From positions 3,410,302 to 3,474,301 of the forward strand of contig PTEX01000011.1 in assembly GCA_003342815.1 (NCBI GenBank): a DNA stretch of 64,000 nt, read 5' to 3'. Position numbers and translations under genes: made by a program. This DNA is from Eudromia elegans (lineage: Eukaryota > Chordata > Aves > Tinamiformes > Tinamidae). The notes beneath the pieces were generated by a model, which was not told where the DNA came from, did no database searches, and was given only the letters and a program-made list of their open reading frames with translations. This document shows, piece by piece, positions 54,907 through 63,708 of the stretch. Positions within the stretch are counted from its first letter, which is position 1. The number at the start of each line of letters is the position of its first letter.

Positions 54907-57900
54907 ACTTTGCTGGTACTTTCAATTCAATCCAGGACTCCAAGAACTTTGACCTTTATAACCAGTTTTGAAGACATCCTCAAATACCGTAACGTGCTGA
55001 GAAACAAACTCCCAAAGGAATAAAAAAAACCCATATAATGACACAATGAATCCCGCCAATGCAGTCTGGGGTCTCATGTCCACATCTATAACCATTAGTA
55101 GGCAGCCTGTATCAGACATTTAGACAGCTATGCAGTACTGTAACAGAAAAAAATATGGAGTATATAAATACTCTTAGCTCCTTTATAGCAGAGGATGGAT
55201 TACTTCTGCTACTAATGGAAAATGGTTGTGGTAAAAGCATACAACAAGCAAATTAATAAAAACATATTATTTATTTAGCTATTCAATGAATAATTCCAGT
55301 GCTAATTGCTTATTTTCTATAAACATATATACAAAAAATACTGAAAAAAATCTCTGGCTGTGATTGGTTTCTGCAGTCTATTGGTGATCACTCACCAGAG
55401 CTATTCATTAAATATTGAAAGGTGATATATATTTAAAATATACATTTTTTTCACTAAAATATGCGAATCAAGACCCTTGTTACCAGTCTGATGAATTCAC
55501 CGGTCATATTTTATGGCACAGAATATTTGAAATCTATGCAATTTTCTGTATTATTATTTTAAAAGTTCTATAAATATGCATAAGCAGCTGCAGTTATGCT
55601 ACATGAAGAGTATCTGTCTCTGATGCTTCCAGCTTTGGCCATTCTGAGGCTCCCAATAACCCGCCCATCTATTTAAGATCCAAGCAGAGTGTTCTGCTGT
55701 CTGACAGCAGCTGGGCAGGGGCAAGTTGTGCTCTTCGGCTCCCAGACCCATGCAGACACTACGATACTGACACCAACAGCAAGTGTTGCTCTCTCCTCCA
55801 GAACCACCCGCCATGGGATGGTACCACCCCATATCGTGTGCAAATACCCGCTAGGGCTGCAAAGGGAAGGCGAGGAAGGGAAGCGCTGCCTTGTCCGGAG
55901 CGGGACGGGGCTGGCCGGCTGAGCGGCAGCATCTCGCCCTCGCGCAAGGCACGAAGCTTCCGCCGCGGCAGCCGCTCGGTCACTGCCCCGGCGCACTGCA
56001 GCACAAGCCAAGATCCGGAGGACTGCAGAGAGCGGCACAGGAGAGGGGCCCAGAGGGGCTGCGTGCGGGCACCGAGCCACGAGGCACGCACGAGGCAGCC
56101 AGCGATCAGCACAGGCGGGTCCTCGGGGTTAGGAAACAACTGCCATGCTAAAGCCATTCCATTACTGAGACACGGGCGAGGTCGCGGGTTAGAACTGACC
56201 CGCAGCTGGTCAATACCCCCATGGAACTGGTCGTTTCCATCTCACTCACCTGCTCCATCCCATCTTCTGAGCTGCACGTGCGCTCCAGGAGGATCCTTTC
56301 CCAAGGACCGCAGCCCATTCGTGCAGCGCAGTGTCAGCCCGGATGGCATCAAGCTGCTACTATAATACAAACATCTAACCAAAGGTGGGCAGCTGGGGTA
56401 TCCCCGTCGGCACCCGCCATGTGGAACGCTGTCACTTTGGAGACATTCTCCATGTCTCAGCACCACTTGAGCTTCCAGCTGCTTCCGGGTTCGTGCTCAA
56501 AATTAGGTAAACTTCACAACGAGACTGACTCTGGAGAAGCCCGCGTGCCACCTTCTCCCACCAGTGTCCGCCTGGGACCAAATAGCAGGTCTACATGACA
56601 ACGCTAGGGCACATACCTCATACTTAAATGCTGCCATCTCAGCATGCAGCTTCTCTGGTCTGTAAAACGCAGAGCCATCCACGACTGTGAATCTGACGTC
56701 TGTCTGTTTTCCACCAGTGTTCAGCACGCTGAAGACTGTGATATCGCTAAGCCGAGCTGAAAATACTTTTGCCAGCGATTCCTTGAACCTGTCATGTCTG
56801 TTTTTGCCATACTCATCCCTTCTTATGAATTCCTCTGCTGTGACATCTGAGTTTGAGATACGTAAAAACATAAACACAATATACTGGAGATTACAGGTTA
56901 GTCCCCCAACTTACTTCTTCCTTAACAATGGGGAAACATACTAGAAAGTACATATGCATACATAAAAATCAAAGATTTTCTTTTCAAAAAAGAAGAAAAA
57001 AAAAAATCACACAAACATTTAAAATATTTAAGTACCTGATCTAACTCTCACCTGGCAAATAAAACTAACCTTCCAGGCGCACAGTGGCTGAATTTTGGAT
57101 GGCTTCATTTTCCAACTCTTGGACATGGATTTGTATCGTAGATATAACATCAGGCCAAACTCCATCAGAAACTCTAACTCTTAAATTGTACGTTCCTTGG
57201 GGAACGTGATCCACCATCACCAGAGAGCCACTCCTCTGATTTAATCTGAAAGCTCTGAACGTAAGAGTTCCAATAAGGAAGCTTAATAAATCAAAGCTGA
57301 AAATATTCCCTATTCATTTACCTAAGTTAAAAGCCCCAAACTACAAACATTCTAGGACCAATATTTAGACCAAAACCACCTTAATTGTGGCATGGCAGTG
57401 TGGAGAGTTTAAAAAAGCTGTTTTTATAACTCCCAAACCCCCAGACTTTCTCATTCCTGAATAAAAGCATGTAGTCCATAGGAGTCAGTGTAGCCTTGGG
57501 GTTCAATGTAGGAATCAAGCACAAGTCTATACGGCAAGTAACAGAAAACAACAAAAACAAATAAAGGATTTCTGGATTCTCCTTCACCCGTTTAAAACAG
57601 AAGGGGCTCTGTGTGAAAGCCACGGTTCCATCTGCAGGTTCAACCCAAAGGGACAGCACTCGCTATCTGGAAATCTCTGCTAACCCAATCACTAACCAAG
57701 AGTCACCTCTCCAAATGGAAAACAGGCCCTGTGGCTGCGGATAGACAGGAACTTTTACTTTGATCTTGATAAAGCTTTAAAACCCTCATTCTTCCTAACG
57801 CAGACAAAACCTCATATTCATTCTCCATAAAACCTTCATCTATATTTCAGGGCAGAATATAATTACATTATATGTCATCTCACCTTTTGATATGAATAAA

Positions 57901-60900
57901 CAATGTATTAGGAGGAGTGAAGGATCTAATTTAGTATTTCTGTAAGCCGAAATAACTACCAAATTAAAAGTTATGATTGCCCACACAACTGTAAATTTAG
58001 TCATCAAGGGACATCAAACTCACTTCCATGGCTGAAGAAATGATTCCCTTTAGAATTTATTTGTATTCAATCGACTAATCAACATTTGGGGGTTTGCATT
58101 TAAAATACAATCTATTTTTAAATTGAGTCTTACAAAAAGCACACGGTCAAATAAATTGATGAGGAGATCTGACTGAAAATCAAAGTCCTGGTATGACCCA
58201 AAAGAGGGAGGTATTTCATGCATTAATTTCTTGATACCTTATTATCAGAGCTTAAAAAACAAAAACAAAAAAAAAAACCCCACACCCAAAAAAAAACCCC
58301 AAAAAAGGTATTCATAAAATAAAATAAATTCCTTAGCATACTCAATCCAGGCTTTAAGCACACCCTCACTCAGGACAGTGAAATATACAGTAAATAAATT
58401 AATTAAAGCAGCATATCGATATAACTCATTTTGACATAAATACAAGCCTCACTTGAGCAGTTTTCCTTCAGAGAGAAATGTTTTATTGTCCCAGTCATCC
58501 TGATCTGGTGCAAACACTTTTCCAAGCACTGTTGGTGACCATTTTCCTGTTGAAATAAATAATAATAAATCTGCATTTCATTTTTGCTTTTCAGTGGGCT
58601 TTAAATTTCCCTGCATTCATTACCAAACTCATCATCGTAAAATTCCTGCATGAGTGGGTGACAGTTACGATCTCAACCTCCCAAAACAACAGCCTGTCGT
58701 ACGATTTCTGCTCCCAGCTCTCCTGGAAAGGTGAGCAACCCATGGACGCCAATGAAAGGAATTAAAACGGGACGGGCACCAGAAGGACACCCTAACACAA
58801 CCCTTCATGCAGCGGTCAGCCCGGCTCCTCAGCAGGAGTCACAAGTCCCAGACCTTCCCTTCGCCCCGCTCCTCTACACGGCAGTGAATCGCACACGGGT
58901 GGGAGGCAGCAAGCAAGGGCAGAGCATCTCCGGGGCTGCAGCTGGGAGGTAAGAACACGGCGGAGCAGACCAGGCTCTGCCCGCCCTTGGCACTTCCACT
59001 CAAGGACACGTCCAGAAGAGCAACTTTTTTTTGTCCAAGACTGCCTGTTCTAGGAAGCAGCTGCTTACGGCTTCCTTAAGATTGTCTTTGCATCCCGTCC
59101 TAGCAAAGCACCGACCCAGCTTTTCCTTAGGTATTTCCTTTGCTGGTATAAGGCCTCATTTCACATAAATTATATGCACAGAACGGCTGTCACAGTGAGG
59201 GTGAGCCTGATCTACACTGTCTGTGTAAGGCTTTTCTGGGCATCCAAATCACTTCAGTTCAATCATTTTCATCCCTAGACCTCTCAGTGCCAGATGATTT
59301 TTGCATCTTCTGCACACAAAATAACTTCTGATTGGTGAAAACATACAATGAACACAAAATAGATGCTATTAGTTTATAAAAATACTACATATTTACTGTT
59401 GTAGATAAAAATATTTCAGAAAAAATATCTGTTTGTAGCTAGCAGTCTTTTGACAGGTATTTTTACACATCAGGGTCTAAATTGGTAAAGAGACAACCAG
59501 TAAGGCCCATCTTTCCCATACTTTATTTAGGATATCTCATTTTATATATTATACACTTAATATTTTACAGAATTGGAGCTTTAGTCCGAAAACAGGTAAA
59601 CCATAAAGATAGAAATAATGTGCAAAATTGTACCATATTCACAAGACTGATCCTACAGGTAACACTTACCCTTGTCACTGTACACATAGATGTCCTTATG
59701 GCCAGATCGATGGGGGGTGTCGTTTTCATCACCAATGGTTATCGTCAGCGTGTTTGTAGCGCTCATAGCTGGAATCCCGCTATCTCTTATAATTATTGGC
59801 AAGTGAAACACCTTCTGCTTCTCTCTGTCAAAGGACCTCAAAGCTGTAATGGTTGCTGTGTTATTTCCGTTGTCAGTAAGAGAAAAATCCAGCGAATTCT
59901 GATAATCTGGTGGCAATGAAAACATAAAGGGTGGTCCATTTTCCTCACTGTCCGGATCAAACGCATGCAGCAGCTTGGACGTATGGTTCATATGCACCAC
60001 CTCAGGCCTCAACGTGTTTTCCCAAACCACAGGCACGTAGGGTGCCTCAAACCTCGGCCCGTTGTCGTTCACATCAAGCAGGTCAATCACAACAGTGACA
60101 CTCCCCGTTCGGGCTGGAGTCCCCTGGTCGGAGGCATGCACAACTAAACTGTATTTCTGAATGACTTCACGATCTAGAGCACCCACCACCATCACACGGC
60201 CATCGTGGTCAACTGCAAAGTGTCTCATAGGATCCGAATCTGACCGTATGGAATATACAACGTTCCCATTCAAACCAGAATCCTTGTCGGTAGCGCTCAC
60301 TGTGGTTACTGTAGTACCTACAGGAGTATTTTCTAAGATGGGACTTGTTTCAATAAACTGAGAATGAAAAGCTGGGCTGTGGTCATTAGAGTCTTCGACT
60401 TCGATCAGACACGACGCAGTACTAGAAAAATCACGATCCTCCACCTTGACAGTAAGGTTGAACTGCCTTTCATGTGCTTTCTCAAAATCCAGGGTTTTTT
60501 TCAGTCTGATAGTAGCACATTGACATTCTCCATCATTCTCAATATAAAACTTCTGATCCGGATCTCCTCCAACGATGCTGAAAGTCAGGCCAGCGTTTTC
60601 CCCAGCATCTGCATCTGTAGCAGACACCTGCAGCACCCCCGTGTCAACGTCGCTGCTCTCGGGAACTGCTGCCTGCCACAACCCTTTGGTGAATGTGGGC
60701 ACGTGATCATTAACGTCCGCAATCCAGACCGTGGCAGTGCCAGTCCCTGCCAGCCCTCCCCCATCTGCTGCCTCTACAACAAGAAAATACTTCTCAGTCA
60801 TTTCTCTGTCCAGCAATCCCTCTGCTACGTGGATGGTACCAGTACTGGGATTGATATTAAATAAATCGGCACCAAGTTGATTTTTCACGTTCTCTGTTAT

Positions 60901-63708
60901 CCTGTAGGTCAGGACTGCATTAAGACCTACATTTGGATCGTCAAGATCAACCGCACTCATCTCCATGACCAACGTGTCTGCAGGAGAATTTTCGAAGACC
61001 CTCCCGTTGCAGCCGCCCAGCACGCACACGAACCTGGGGGCATTGTCATTTACATCCCACACGTTAATAATTACGTCAGCAAACCCAGTAAGTCCTTCTC
61101 CACCTTCGTCGGTGGCCAATACAACAAATCTCCACAGTGCTTGCTCCTCCCGGTCCAGCGGCTCCTGCGAATAGATGCTGCCCGTGTTCTCATCTATCGT
61201 GAAGGCATCAGCTGCCCCGTGCCCATGCAGCGAGTATCTCACGTCTCCTCCACGAGGATTATCAGGATCCTTTGCCACAACCTACAGAGGTTTTCAAAAC
61301 AGAGATCTAGGACTTGTATAACATGCAATGTTTACATTGTAGTCCATATCCTGCCACAGTCTGAGGAAGGAGTTCAAGCTGAGGTGTGCGATATACTTAA
61401 TATACACATTAGATCAATGACAAATGAGAGGTGGTTCAAGGACAGTAGACACTAGATGTATATGCTCTGCATCATAACACCTCCAAAACAGTATTAAAAT
61501 TATCTTTTATCTTTTCATATTTATATAGCTAATTTAACTATACTATTATACTATAACCATACTAACTGTATGTACTAGCTGTACCAGCTATTTAGGATTA
61601 CAAGAGTCATTCTGCTTATCTTCATTTTCATATTTTTTTCATAAACCTCTATTTTTCTTCTTCCATTGACAAAAATACTCAGAACTAAGTTTCATTAATA
61701 TGTTTGCGCTGGATTATTGTTAGTTTAACTGTGGCTATACAATCTGGGCTCTCCCCTGTAATATTATAATCTCTGAAACTACACGTTACCTGAAGGACAA
61801 AGACTGGTAACCCATCCAGTTCCTCAATTACACTTCCATAGTATTCATTGATAGAGAAAACTGGAGCCTCATCATTTTTATTCATGACATTGATGATGAC
61901 AACTGCATAATCTTCCCATTTTCCATCAGATGCCAACACGTGCATCTCATACGTTTCTGTTTCTTCATAATCTAGTGGCTGGGCAATAAAAACGGCTCCT
62001 GTTTCTGGTTCTACATCAAGTTTCCCTCTTGCATTTCCAGCTGTGATCTGGTACCGTAATTTAGCATTTGTTCCTGTCAGTTACCAACAGTGTTAGAAAA
62101 CATACAAGTACATTAAAACATAGTGTGTTAAGATGAAGTACCAATAACGTAGTAATTAATTTTTGGTATTACAGATCAAATTGATTGAATACCATTGACC
62201 ACCATGGCCAAAAGATGGAAATCTGCATCTCCCCCACAGAGTTACGGGGGACGGCTTATGTACTTGCTTCTACATGACTTGTTGCTGAACTTCTTACTGA
62301 TTTGGAGATAAATCAATACAGCAAGGACTGATGCATTTTTAGAGCATCCATTTTCAAACATGACAACTATAGTATGCAAGAAAACAAAACAATCTCCCCT
62401 GCCCTTAGAGAACGAAAATGAATCTCACTGACATGAAGTCTGATTAATTCTCATCATCTCACATCAATACACTGCCTCATGTACTTAGCTATTTGGCTTA
62501 TGCCCCACAGCTCCCTTCCCAACTAATATTCATGCTCCATCAACTCAGACAAAGAAGTCTTAAAATGTAGAGACATAAAGACATTTTCCTTGTATCATCA
62601 CTAAATATGTCTTGGTGTGGCAAAATTAACTCTATTAATATTTTAGATACAGCCATAGGGAGTTCCAACACTCTACCTTCGTCTTCATCGTTAGCACTGA
62701 CTGTAACGACAGTGGAGCCCACATCCTGGTCCTCATCCACATTCACCTCGTAGACACTTTGAGTGAAGATGGGCTTGTTATCATTCACATCACTGATGAA
62801 AACGCGCACGTAGGCCACGTCTGGAGGGACAAGGAACAAGAGGCTGAAACACTCAGCGGGGCCACTTGTGTCAGCTGCAGCTGCTTAAACTGCCGAGCTG
62901 CACGTTGATGTGCATCAACGTGCACGCCGTGTGCATGCTGAAGGTGAGCGTGCACACAGCACAGAAACAAACCCTCAGGACTGCCCACAATTCATATAAC
63001 AGCACCACTCAAAGGCATTTGGATATCAAGTGAATGTCACGTCCAATCTGATATTTAATCAGGGAGCACATAAAAACTGTACAATTGTCTTATTGAGCAT
63101 AAGTCATAACTTTTTGTCCTAAAGCCACAAAAGCAAAACTTAAAATCTTTATCTAAGCACAACCATGAGCTTTTTGTCTTGAACATTTCTGCTTCATACT
63201 TCATAATTACTTTCAGCTGTGCAGTTTGAGCAGTACCACGTGCAGTGCTCTGAGAAAGAGCACTACCTAAACAAGGTTTGCATCCCACGGATAGCAAGAA
63301 GGTCATTGCTACTTAGAAAAGCATCTCTAAAATCTAAGCATGAGGCCCTAGTTTTCTTTCCATTTTAGAACAAACAAACAAAAAAAAAAAACCACAAGTT
63401 CACCTGAAAACAAGCAAACAAACAAAAAAAAAAAACACCACTAAAATTTAGTTTTACGTTTCAAGATCTCCTCTTCACAGAGATCAATGCACATAATAAC
63501 ACACGGCCATCAGTTTCTTACCAGAGTTTGGCTGCCCCCGTTTTCCAGGCCGAGCTGATTCAGAGCCATCTTCTGACCTGACTTCTAAAAGGTAGGACCC
63601 CTTCTTCTCTCTGTCAAATACTGAGGTTGTGTAAACGGAGCCTGTCCGCGAGTCCAAGCAAAAATGTGTGTAGTCTCCACTAGGGTCATGTAACAGTGAG
63701 TAGGTTAT
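41982..63708 (-). CDS. Type III (non-chordate-type) classic cadherin, Hz-cadherin-like; 3' part of gene
   Basis: Nineteen exons on the - strand join without a frame break into 1645 codons; the 5' exons lie beyond the window. Order: about seven cadherin repeats with Ca-binding motifs (DVNDN, LDRE, DxNDxxP); an NE-type region beginning GKWSPTVLGKVFAPDQDDWD; a cysteine-rich domain with DVDECRRANCSGGTDC; EGF; laminin-G; EGF; laminin-G; two EGF-like units; one transmembrane helix; and a cytoplasmic p120-catenin core (EDIRETILNYSEEGGGEQDQ). This complex before the membrane defines type III classic cadherins, such as Drosophila DN-cadherin. In vertebrates it is known from chicken Hz-cadherin of retinal horizontal cells and from fish, and is reported absent from mammals. 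It is a calcium-dependent adhesion receptor of the plasma membrane. It could also be called a neural-cadherin-like gene. The last exon is provisional. Confidence 0.92.
42117..42966 (-). other. Last cadherin intron with orphan hydrophobic ORF
   Basis: An exon-like stretch (42838-42940) with acceptor-like CACTACAG encodes SRWARDANRNTCFFMLITMG and a hydrophobic end before TAG. A Pro/Ser/Ala-rich ORF at about 42160-42350 has no usable splice phase and is not accepted as coding. Confidence 0.5.
42967..43121 (-). CDS. Cadherin exon: membrane helix end and p120-catenin core
   Basis: The acceptor CTGCTGAG ends at 43122, and phase 1 joins to give a helix ALLALLGAVFWW, then the stop-transfer ARCKGCRG. 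The juxtamembrane part ends EDIRETILNYSEEGGGEQDQ, the p120-binding core of all classic cadherins. The exon boundary after GEQDQ falls where E-cadherin also splits (GEEDQ). Donor GTAAGA, exit phase 0. Confidence 0.9.
43122..45549 (-). other. Cadherin intron within the membrane-helix codon
   Basis: Contains the GC-rich minisatellite next to the acceptor; the rest is AT-richer and without supported exons. Confidence 0.65.
43172..43244. repeat. GC-rich 17-bp minisatellite
   Basis: Three perfect copies of CACGGCCGGGACGGGAG at 43172-43188, 43189-43205 and 43228-43244. A related 22-base unit lies between the second and third. It is about 50 bases upstream (in gene sense) of the transmembrane/juxtamembrane exon. 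Confidence 0.9.
45550..45794 (-). CDS. Cadherin exon: last EGF modules and first half of membrane helix
   Basis: Acceptor CGTTGGCAG, donor GTAGCT. Ends one EGF-like unit and encodes another (CRYGTCVSQSPSAFRCDC, AAGYAGRACDV), then TGLSFSSMFAICICFMALL, the start of the transmembrane helix. Exit phase is 1 inside the helix. Confidence 0.93.
45795..46549 (-). other. Cadherin intron, GC-rich
   Basis: GC-rich short intron between the EGF-bearing exons. ORFs on both strands come from GC content; no domain seen. Confidence 0.65.
46550..46730 (-). CDS. Cadherin exon: laminin-G 2 end and EGF-like start
   Basis: Acceptor TTGCCCCAG, donor GTAATT. Encodes GCMKDVRYNNYRLPLDTDTK, then a cysteine-rich start, CSSEACRSNPCHQEFVCIDL. 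Exit phase 2. Confidence 0.92.
46986..47250 (-). CDS. Cadherin exon: laminin-G 2, main part
   Basis: Acceptor ATCCACAAG, donor GTGAGG. Encodes VVQGFLMVSYNLGDGDYSVS, DNGEWHHITLERIENEFTLR and VIDPSSLVLGNAYPF. Exit phase 1. Confidence 0.94.
47251..48043 (-). other. Cadherin intron inside laminin-G 2
   Basis: No coding content. A 7-bp inverted repeat (GCCATGG/CCATGGC) lies at about 47834-47851. Confidence 0.65.
48044..48210 (-). CDS. Cadherin exon: laminin-G 2, start
   Basis: Acceptor CTTTTTAG, donor GTGAGC. Encodes KEYTFGPGSHIRYQLPVSAP and VRTRQPSGVIMSMSSRSKDE, then YITLQ, a laminin-G N-terminal half. Exit phase 0. Confidence 0.93.
48302..48482 (-). CDS. Cadherin exon: second EGF module
   Basis: Acceptor TCCCGGCAG ends at 48483; donor GTAAAG. 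After a linker it encodes a six-cysteine EGF: CGAHGRCLGDWGSFACRC then LPGYYGYPCE. GC-rich, exit phase 1. Confidence 0.92.
49337..49460 (-). CDS. Cadherin exon: laminin-G 1, end
   Basis: Acceptor TTTCAAAG, donor GTAAGA. Encodes YLNANHVLQLGGVKESLPYS and YPQLLHKHFTGCLRNVILDT, the standard laminin-G C-terminal strands with FTGCLRN. Exit phase 0. Confidence 0.93.
49461..51309 (-). other. Cadherin intron inside laminin-G 1
   Basis: No supported exon or repeat. The flanking exons already join in phase, so nothing is missing here. Confidence 0.65.
51310..51437 (-). CDS. Cadherin exon: laminin-G 1, GC-rich insert
   Basis: Encodes GVRLTLDRCGAARGAEAEGV, then a Ser/Ala/Arg-rich loop ending ASASAPRPAR. 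The acceptor GCGGCGCAG has a poor pyrimidine tract, but phase and the laminin-G strand (VRLTLDRC) support it. Donor GTAACG, exit phase 2. Confidence 0.82.
52063..52190 (-). CDS. Cadherin exon: laminin-G 1, middle
   Basis: Acceptor GTGTTAG, donor GTCAGT. Encodes ELSSGIPVLKMSLGGGAVML and DKKWHHLEVRTSGQ, with the typical laminin-G WHHLEV strand. Exit phase 0. Confidence 0.93.
52191..53213 (-). other. Cadherin intron inside laminin-G 1 (AT-rich)
   Basis: AT-rich, no feature seen. Confidence 0.65.
53214..53428 (-). CDS. Cadherin exon: EGF end and laminin-G 1 start
   Basis: Acceptor GCTTTCCAG, donor GTACTT. Completes the EGF (CVCPASFHGPEC) and starts the laminin-G fold (FHGNGYAWFPPLRPC, LSLEFITAAPDGLLLYSGPL). 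Exit phase 1. Confidence 0.93.
53924..54201 (-). CDS. Cadherin exon: Cys-rich domain and first EGF start
   Basis: Acceptor TCTCCTAG, donor GTGAGG. Encodes IQSALQVNISEIDVDECRRA, then the block VTDAGSVSLVSVTAALEAVC, and the first half of an EGF module (SPCLNGGRCIDTLHGYR). This is the signature of the type III membrane-proximal complex. GC-rich; exit phase 2. Confidence 0.95.
54866..54904. repeat. Poly(A) run (39 A)
   Basis: Uninterrupted A homopolymer. No retroposon body was recognised upstream and no obvious target-site duplication around it. Length in the assembly may be unreliable. Confidence 0.9.
55860..56110. other. Intragenic CpG-rich patch
   Basis: Dense CpG in an otherwise AT-rich intron. 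No coding sequence is recognised on either strand. It could be an orphan CpG island or internal promoter; unproven. Confidence 0.5.
56617..56846 (-). CDS. Cadherin exon: NE region, third part
   Basis: Acceptor AACTCAG, donor GTATGT. Encodes DVTAEEFIRRDEYGKNRHDR, a domain with FSVLNTGGKQTDVRFTVVDG, and PEKLHAEMAAFKYE. Exit phase 0. Continues directly into the cysteine-rich exon. Confidence 0.93.
57070..57254 (-). CDS. Cadherin exon: NE region, second part
   Basis: Acceptor TACGTTCAG, donor GTTAGT. Encodes AFRLNQRSGSLVMVDHVPQG, TYNLRVRVSDGVWPDVISTI and the linker QELENEAIQNSATVRLEG. Exit phase 1. No ORF of 60 codons covers it. Confidence 0.92.
57255..58452 (-). other. Cadherin intron inside NE region
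   Basis: AT-rich. An A/C-rich low-complexity tract lies at about 58256-58308. Nothing else supported. Confidence 0.65.
58256..58308. repeat. A/C-rich low-complexity tract
   Basis: Alternating A runs and CCCC blocks inside a cadherin intron; likely slippage. Confidence 0.75.
58453..58546 (-). CDS. Cadherin exon: start of NE region
   Basis: Encodes GKWSPTVLGKVFAPDQDDWD then NKTFLSEGKLLK, with an N-glycosylation sequon. The DxDDWD core is typical of the type III membrane-proximal region. Donor GTGAGG, exit phase 2; too short for ORF finders. Confidence 0.92.
58547..59669 (-). other. Cadherin intron before the NE region
   Basis: No exon seen. The flanking exons join to DKGKWSPTVLGK, as expected for the family. 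Confidence 0.65.
59670..61281 (-). CDS. Cadherin large exon: four full EC repeats plus the end of another
   Basis: A 1612-base exon. After the end of a repeat (DVNDNAPRF), four full repeats follow with linkers DVNDHVPTF, DSNDHSPAF, DVNDNGPRF and the atypical last DENDTPHR, which leads into the juxtaposed NE region as in DN-cadherin. Acceptor CTCTGTAG, donor GTAAGT, exit phase 1. Confidence 0.95.
61282..61789 (-). other. Cadherin intron between EC exons
   Basis: AT-rich short intron; no feature seen. Confidence 0.65.
61790..62073 (-). CDS. Cadherin exon: EC repeat
   Basis: Acceptor AACTGACAG, donor GTAACG. Encodes LRYQITAGNARGKLDVEPET, then a linker (NVMNKNDEAPVF) that departs from the usual DVNDN, and a further repeat start ending LPVFVLQ. 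Exit phase 0. Confidence 0.92.
62074..62676 (-). other. Cadherin intron between EC exons
   Basis: No supported feature. Confidence 0.65.
62677..62820 (-). CDS. Cadherin exon: repeat boundary with DVNDN motif
   Basis: Acceptor TCCCTCCAG, donor GTAGAG, phase 1 both sides. Encodes VAYVRVFISDVNDNKPIFTQ, the Ca-binding linker, then the start of the next repeat ending SANDEDEG. Confidence 0.92.
62899..62924. repeat. Perfect 12-bp inverted repeat with 2-base spacer
   Basis: Arms TGCACGTTGATG and CATCAACGTGCA around TG, about 80 bases upstream (gene sense) of a cadherin exon. It can form a stable hairpin or be a dimeric protein site. Confidence 0.85.
63371..63436. repeat. A-rich AAAC low-complexity tract
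   Basis: Two runs of A with AAAC repeats separated by about 25 bases of unique sequence. Confidence 0.7.
63522..63708 (-). CDS. Cadherin exon: first visible EC repeat
   Basis: Acceptor CTCTTTTAG, donor GTAAGA. Encodes ITYSLLHDPSGDYTHFCLDS then TSVFDREKKGSYLLEVRSEDG, the middle of a cadherin repeat. Exit phase is 1. The upstream exon is off-window and must end in phase 0. Confidence 0.9.

Larger units (their letters stand above)
54202..56616 (-). other. Cadherin intron with poly(A) run and GC-rich patch
   Basis: The flanking exons are contiguous by homology (KYE then IQSALQV), so no exon is expected inside. Contains a 39-base A run and an isolated GC- and CpG-rich patch at about 55860-56110. 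Confidence 0.7.
62821..63521 (-). other. Cadherin intron with perfect inverted repeat
   Basis: Holds the 12-bp inverted repeat at 62899-62924 and an A-rich AAAC-type low-complexity stretch at about 63371-63436. Confidence 0.65.

Noticed and set aside
55759-56157. 132-codon minus-strand ORF in the CpG-rich patch
   Set aside because: Flanking cadherin exons are contiguous by homology, and the ORF has no recognisable domain; it reflects high GC.
56503-56616. Extension of the cadherin NE exon past 56617
   Set aside because: The clear donor GTATGT at its end and the protein join to the next exon show this is intron.
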